Shown: piece after piece, positions 6,375-9,279 of the stretch
How positions within the stretch are numbered: the stretch's first letter is position 1
How the letters are laid out: each line of letters begins with the position of its first letter
DNA from: Burkholderiales bacterium
GTDB lineage: Bacteria > Pseudomonadota > Gammaproteobacteria > Burkholderiales > Chitinimonadaceae
Length of the DNA stretch: 9,279 bases
NCBI GenBank assembly: GCA_019234745.1
Contig: JAFAKZ010000385.1
Span: forward strand, 1-9,279
Direction: 5' to 3'
Position numbers and translations under genes: made by a program
The notes under the pieces: model-generated
What the model saw: the letters and a program-made list of their open reading frames with translations, nothing else
Told to the model about the DNA's origin: nothing
Databases searched by the model: none

Positions 6375-6390
6375 GGGCCTGATTCTTGCT
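6375..6390 (+). promoter_or_regulatory. Sigma-54-like promoter of the FliD-like gene
   Basis: GGGCCTGATTCTTGCT carries the invariant GG (6376-6377) and GC (6388-6389) at the correct -24/-12 spacing. It also has the TTGC(T/A) half-site intact and 10 of 12 defined consensus positions or close to it; the mismatches lie in the T-----AC part of the -24 box. Transcription would begin near 6401, about 50 bases before the chosen ATG. No enhancer-binding-protein site is identified. In GC-rich DNA such matches also arise by chance. Confidence 0.38.
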
Positions 6391-6451
6391 GGAAATCTCC
6401 TCAACGCAGGGGAGAGCCATCGCACTCCCACGAACAGTGGTAGGGGGCGCT

Positions 6452-7387
6452 ATGTCGGTCAATGGATCGCAGGAAGTCAGTTTCGACTTCACAGCCATGA
6501 ACGTGACGACGACGCAAGCAGGTACAACGGGTAGCACGGACGAGGCATTCGCCGAGCAGTTCATGCAGGTGAAGGCCGATATGCTGTCCATGCTGGTCGG
6601 CAGCGCCACGGACAACGGCAATAACGTCAGCACCAGCGATACGGGCGGCCAGGGCAGCTCGACCGACCCCTTCGGCGGCCTGACGGGCCTGTCGGCCAGC
6701 GGCTACAACATGTCCCTGCGCGACCCCCAGTCAGCCTACAACATGATGTCGACCATCAATACTGACGAGGTTGACTTCAAGGCGCAGTACGCCGACCTGA
6801 GCCAGATGGGCGCGGCCGTGCAGGGCATGCAGCAGGATGGCAGCGCGCTTGGCGGCATCAACTCCTCCACCAGCAATAGCGATATCGAATCGGCCTTGCA
6901 GAAGTTCATCAAGGAATACAACGACTGGATCAAGCAGTTCAGCGGCGATATGCAGCAGGGTGGCCTGCTGTCCGGCACGCAGGCGGCGCAGGAGTCGGTG
7001 TACGAGCTGCAGCAGAACATCTCCAGCCTCTTCAACGGCGCCGGCAGCGGTGTACAGGGCATGGGCGACCTGGGCCTGACTATCGATCCGAAGACGGGCA
7101 TGGCCTCGCTCGACACGTCCAAGCTGGAAGCGGTGCTGGCCAGCAACAAGACGGGCGCCGTGGCCGCCATCGACCAGTTCAGCGGCAATTTCGCCAAGTC
7201 GGCCCAGTTGCTCAATGAAAGCGACAACTTCATTCCGAGCCAGCTCAGCAACCTGAACAACGCCATTTCGTACATCACGAGCAATCTCAGCTCGCTGCAG
7301 GCCGAGTTCGGCATGGGCGACCCGGCCAACCCGAGCCCGGCCGTGTCGCAGGCCTTGGCGACGTACAATTCGATGATGAAGAGCTGA
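6452..7387 (+). CDS. FliD C-terminal-domain-like protein (free-standing flagellar-cap-like)
   Basis: This gene encodes a 311-residue protein with no signal peptide, no membrane span and no cysteine. Residues 1-~140 are polar and rich in Gly, Ser, Thr, Asn, Gln and Met. Residues ~143-285 resemble the C-terminal region of the flagellar filament cap protein FliD (HAP2): an initial helix FIKEYNDWIKQFS, then GGLLSGTQAAQESVYELQQN, then MGDLGLTIDPKTGMASLDTS followed by KLEAVLASN, and a final long helix. The order 'L.G....'-helix, then 'LGL..D...G..SLD...L...L..N', is characteristic. The FliD N-terminal half is absent and no flagellar genes flank it. It might be exported through the flagellar type III apparatus or serve elsewhere; the role is unknown. 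I chose the ATG at 6452 because AGGGGG (6442-6447) precedes it; an in-frame TTG at 6386 lies inside the sigma-54-like box. Confidence 0.68.
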   Translation: MSVNGSQEVSFDFTAMNVTTTQAGTTGSTDEAFAEQFMQVKADMLSMLVGSATDNGNNVSTSDTGGQGSSTDPFGGLTGLSASGYNMSLRDPQSAYNMMSTINTDEVDFKAQYADLSQMGAAVQGMQQDGSALGGINSSTSNSDIESALQKFIKEYNDWIKQFSGDMQQGGLLSGTQAAQESVYELQQNISSLFNGAGSGVQGMGDLGLTIDPKTGMASLDTSKLEAVLASNKTGAVAAIDQFSGNFAKSAQLLNESDNFIPSQLSNLNNAISYITSNLSSLQAEFGMGDPANPSPAVSQALATYNSMMKS

Positions 7388-7406
7388 TCGGGCTTCCGGC
7401 CAATGT

Positions 7407-7434
7407 GAAGGCGCGCTAGCGATAGCGCGCCTTC
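7407..7434 (+). terminator. Intrinsic terminator after the FliD-like gene
   Basis: GAAGGCGCGCTA (7407-7418) pairs perfectly with TAGCGCGCCTTC (7423-7434) across a GCGA tetraloop, 19 bases past the stop codon. The 12-bp stem is very stable. The 3' tail TGCATT is only modestly T-rich. Confidence 0.68.
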
Positions 7435-7483
7435 TGCATTCCGGCCCGCGAATTCCCGCTGCGAGTGGGCAGATCCACAATTG

Positions 7484-7587
7484 CGTCATTCCCGCGAAGG
7501 CGGGAATCCAGTGCGGCGATAGGGGCATAGCCAACGCTTGAAGTGGCATGCGGCCACTACTGGGCTCCCGCTTGCGCGGGAGCGACG
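7484..7587. repeat. Third inverted-repeat element (ATTCCCGCG...CGGGAAT family)
   Basis: The arms 7484-7512 and 7559-7587 are 29-base inverted copies with 23 of 29 positions identical. Each has its own palindrome: TTCCCGCgaagGCGGGAA on the left and CTCCCGCttgcGCGGGAG on the right. Most differences between arms fall in paired positions, so each palindrome is kept. This is the widespread proteobacterial repeat whose antisense reading gives peptides such as IPAFAGMT in misannotated ORFs. The element occupies the spacer between the FliD-like terminator and the TelA promoter. Confidence 0.65.
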
Positions 7588-7787
7588 GTATCTTAGTGCA
7601 GCGGACGTATTCCAGCGCCTCTCCGCATTTTTTACTTCTTCTTTACACCCCATCTGCCAATGTGAAGGCAAGCAGAAACACAACACGGCAACGCCGCAAA
7701 ACCTCGTCCTATCTCCGCTCCAGCACGCCATCATGCCCCCGCCGCATGCCCCTGCCTGAACACCGGCCGCAAAATTTACACACAGGC
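7588..7787. other. Non-coding spacer upstream of the TelA-family gene
   Basis: I see no credible gene here on either strand. Open frames are short, lack ribosome binding sites and have no recognisable protein pattern. A pyrimidine-rich run, ATTTTTTACTTCTTCTTT, lies near 7627-7644. Base composition is less GC-rich than the flanking genes, as expected for a spacer. The 14-mer GCCAATGTGAAGGC (7656-7669) also occurs at 7399-7412. Confidence 0.5.
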
Positions 7788-7816
7788 TCAACAAAATCTC
7801 GCGAGCGGCGCACAAT
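7788..7816 (+). promoter_or_regulatory. Predicted sigma-70 promoter of the TelA-family gene
   Basis: TCAACA (7788-7793) and CACAAT (7811-7816) are separated by 17 bases and each match 4 of 6 consensus positions. The predicted transcription start is near 7823, giving a leader of about 45 bases before the ATG at 7868. Confidence 0.42.
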
Positions 7817-7867
7817 AGCCCCCGCGTGGCCTGGACCACTTTGAATCCGCCTGACCAACCACGGTTG

Positions 7868-9097
7868 ATGAACATGACGAATGATCTGAATGCTGACGAC
7901 CAGCAATCCCGCACCGTCGTACCCGTTCCCATGCCCGCGCCGACCATCCCCGTCGCCGGCACGGAGAATTTGCCCGCGCTCAGCTATGCGCTGACGCCCG
8001 AGCATCAGCTGGACCTGACCAAGTACCAGCCGGCCCAGATGAGCCGCATCGAGCAGATCGCCGCTGCCGTGTCGTTCAACGATACGAATACGCTCCTGAG
8101 CTTCGGCAGCGAGCCGCAGAAGAAGCTCAACGACTACCTGAACCAGCTGTTGGAAGGCATACGCACGAGCGACGTGGGCGCGGCCGGCGACCTCACCATC
8201 GAGCTCGCCACCACCATCAAGGCCATCCACCTGCAGAAGATGAAGCGCGAGGTGGAGGGCCAGGACTGGGTCGCCTCGACCTTCGGCCGTCTGCCCGTAG
8301 TGGGCAAGTGGGCTTCCGCCCTGCGCTACTTCCAGCTCTCGCACAAGCAGATCACTTCGCACCTCGACACGATAGAGAAGCGCGCGCAGCAGGACATGAC
8401 CAAGCTCGGCGCCATCAATTCCAAGCTCGACCGCATGGTGGATGCCAGCATCGAGAACCTGAAGGACCTCGAGCTCTACCTGGCTGCCGCACAGATCGTG
8501 ATCAAGCGTGCCCGCGTGGAATTCGAGCAGCGCCGCCAGCAGGTGGCGCAGAGTCGCGACCTGGTGGAGATCACCAAGCTGCGCGACTTCGGCGAGCAGA
8601 TCAACGCCTTCGAGACGCGCGCCGTGCGCATGCATATCGCCTATGCGGAATCGATGATCTCGATCCCGCAGATCCGCGCCAGCCAGACGGCCTCGCGCAT
8701 CGAGATCGGCAATATCATGGACACCATCCTGTTCGACCTACCCCACCTCAAGCGCGCCATCGTGCAGGTGGCCTCGCTCGAGCAGACGGGCCGCGCCTCC
8801 AAGGCGAACGAGGCACGCCGCGAACTCACGCGGCAGATTTCCGCCATCGGCGCCGACCAGCTGCAGGAGGTCTACCTCAAGGCCAAGGAAAGCCAGGGTG
8901 GCAGCGAGAAAGACGTGGCCATGCTGGCCCAGGTGGCCGACAAGCTGCTGCAGACCATCGAGATGGGCCACAAGCTCGACGTCGAGAACGCCAAGAAGCG
9001 AGAGCAGGCGGTGAGCGATATCGACCAGATCAAGCGCAAGTTCGTCGACGGCATTCTGGCCGCTGGCGACCAGTTCGTGAACACGCCCCGAGTCTAA
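7868..9097 (+). CDS. TelA-family toxic anion (tellurite) resistance protein
   Basis: This gene encodes a 409-residue soluble, mostly helical protein. After a polar, Pro-rich N terminus (1-~45) it carries the TelA/KlaA (PF05816) pattern. This begins with LLSFGSEPQKKLNDYLNQLL (76-95), then EGIRTSDVGAAGDL and FGRLPVVGKWASALRYFQ, then a long charged helical region with KLGAINSKLDRMVD and AYAESMISIPQIRASQ. Length fits the family. TelA proteins are linked to tellurite and other stress resistance and occur in Ter-type gene modules with vWA and TerD-like proteins; their biochemical activity is unsettled. The start is uncertain. ATG at 7868 and ATG at 7874 are both possible and lack a Shine-Dalgarno sequence. 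A GTG at 7826 would start the message almost without a leader. The gene forms an operon with the vWA gene 9 bp downstream. Confidence 0.88.
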   Translation: MNMTNDLNADDQQSRTVVPVPMPAPTIPVAGTENLPALSYALTPEHQLDLTKYQPAQMSRIEQIAAAVSFNDTNTLLSFGSEPQKKLNDYLNQLLEGIRTSDVGAAGDLTIELATTIKAIHLQKMKREVEGQDWVASTFGRLPVVGKWASALRYFQLSHKQITSHLDTIEKRAQQDMTKLGAINSKLDRMVDASIENLKDLELYLAAAQIVIKRARVEFEQRRQQVAQSRDLVEITKLRDFGEQINAFETRAVRMHIAYAESMISIPQIRASQTASRIEIGNIMDTILFDLPHLKRAIVQVASLEQTGRASKANEARRELTRQISAIGADQLQEVYLKAKESQGGSEKDVAMLAQVADKLLQTIEMGHKLDVENAKKREQAVSDIDQIKRKFVDGILAAGDQFVNTPRV

Positions 9098-9106
9098 GGT
9101 TTAACC

Positions 9107-9279
9107 ATGTTTACCATTGAAGGGTTCTTCAACCCCTATCTTCCGCGCGGCCAGAATCGGCTGGATGCCGTCTTGACCGTCACCGCCAAGCCCGAGGGCG
9201 TGGCCACGGGCGGTTCGCAGACGCGCGTCGTCGGCTTCGCGCTGGACGTATCCGGCTCCATGGACGGCGAGAAGATCGC
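9107..9279 (+). CDS. von Willebrand factor A domain protein, N-terminal part (continues past window)
   Basis: Fifty-seven complete codons are visible from the ATG at 9107. AAGGT (9096-9100) overlaps the TelA stop and sits 6 bases upstream. The protein starts MFTIEGFFNPYLPRGQNRLD. After a beta-rich lead-in it reaches VVGFALDVSGSMDGEKI (41-57). DVSGS (47-51) is the complete DxSxS part of a metal-ion-dependent adhesion site (MIDAS), so divalent metal binding is expected. The lead-in before the MIDAS resembles stand-alone cytoplasmic vWA proteins of Ter-type stress modules rather than secreted adhesins, and no signal peptide is present. The spacing indicates co-transcription and probably coupled translation with the TelA gene. 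The remaining domains lie beyond the window. Confidence 0.85.
   Translation, partial: MFTIEGFFNPYLPRGQNRLDAVLTVTAKPEGVATGGSQTRVVGFALDVSGSMDGEKI

Noticed and set aside
6731..7549. Minus-strand open frame of 272 residues over the FliD-like gene
   Set aside because: It starts inside the palindromic repeat at 7484-7587 (translating to the familiar IPAFAGMT-type peptide) and is otherwise antisense to the FliD-like gene.
7399..7669. 14-base direct repeat GCCAATGTGAAGGC at 7399-7412 and 7656-7669
   Set aside because: It flanks 243 bp that include the third repeat element, but one copy overlaps the terminator stem and no target-site duplication of this length is expected. A chance match in a 9-kb window is plausible.
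7826..7867. Upstream GTG start adding 14 residues to the TelA protein
   Set aside because: The GTG falls about three bases from the predicted transcription start and has no ribosome binding site. The added residues show no family resemblance. It is not fully excluded.
7709..8635. Minus-strand open frame of 308 residues opposite the TelA gene
   Set aside because: Antisense shadow; its His/Leu/Val-rich composition is typical of reverse frames, and the TelA pattern on the plus strand is clear.

Overview
This window is GC-rich, densely coded chromosomal DNA from what is most likely a betaproteobacterium. Codon choice, gene families and the short GC-rich palindromes in the spacers suggest Burkholderiales, perhaps Oxalobacteraceae (Massilia/Duganella/Janthinobacterium-like). 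That placement is inference, because no rRNA or other marker gene is present. I see no tRNA, rRNA, CRISPR array, insertion sequence or transposase.

Left part (1-3205, minus strand). The window opens inside the N-terminal third of a MarR-type regulator. An imperfect 20-bp palindrome overlaps its predicted -10 box, so it probably represses itself. A 163-bp pair of inverted REP sequences (a REPIN-like element) follows. It runs into the 3' end of a small SnoaL/NTF2-fold gene and supplies that gene's last four codons and its stop. Upstream lies a 735-residue membrane serine/threonine kinase with a cytoplasmic kinase domain, one membrane span and a TPR tail expected outside the cytoplasmic membrane. 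A terminator hairpin separates it from the NTF2 gene.

Middle part (3206-6109, plus strand). A 114-bp divergent spacer separates the kinase from a CPA1/NhaP-type cation:proton antiporter. The antiporter is tightly followed by a small DUF4156-like lipoprotein in a two-gene operon. After a spacer with GTGAAAN heptamer repeats comes a separately promoted exported protein with a Pro/Ala-rich linker and a C-terminal SHOCT domain.

Right part (6110-9279, plus strand). A 342-bp spacer holds a terminator hairpin, a second inverted-repeat element, a short palindrome and a sigma-54-like promoter. It precedes a 311-residue protein resembling only the C-terminal half of the flagellar cap protein FliD. A third inverted-repeat element lies in the next spacer. 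The window ends with a TelA-family gene and, 9 bp later, the start of a von Willebrand factor A gene with an intact DxSGS motif. This pair looks like the start of a Ter-type stress-response module.

The least expected items are the free-standing FliD-C-like gene with a possible sigma-54 promoter, the gene end made from a REP element, and several unrelated palindromic repeat families in successive intergenic spacers. No clearly new multi-gene system is visible. The TelA-vWA module is the best lead but is cut by the window edge.
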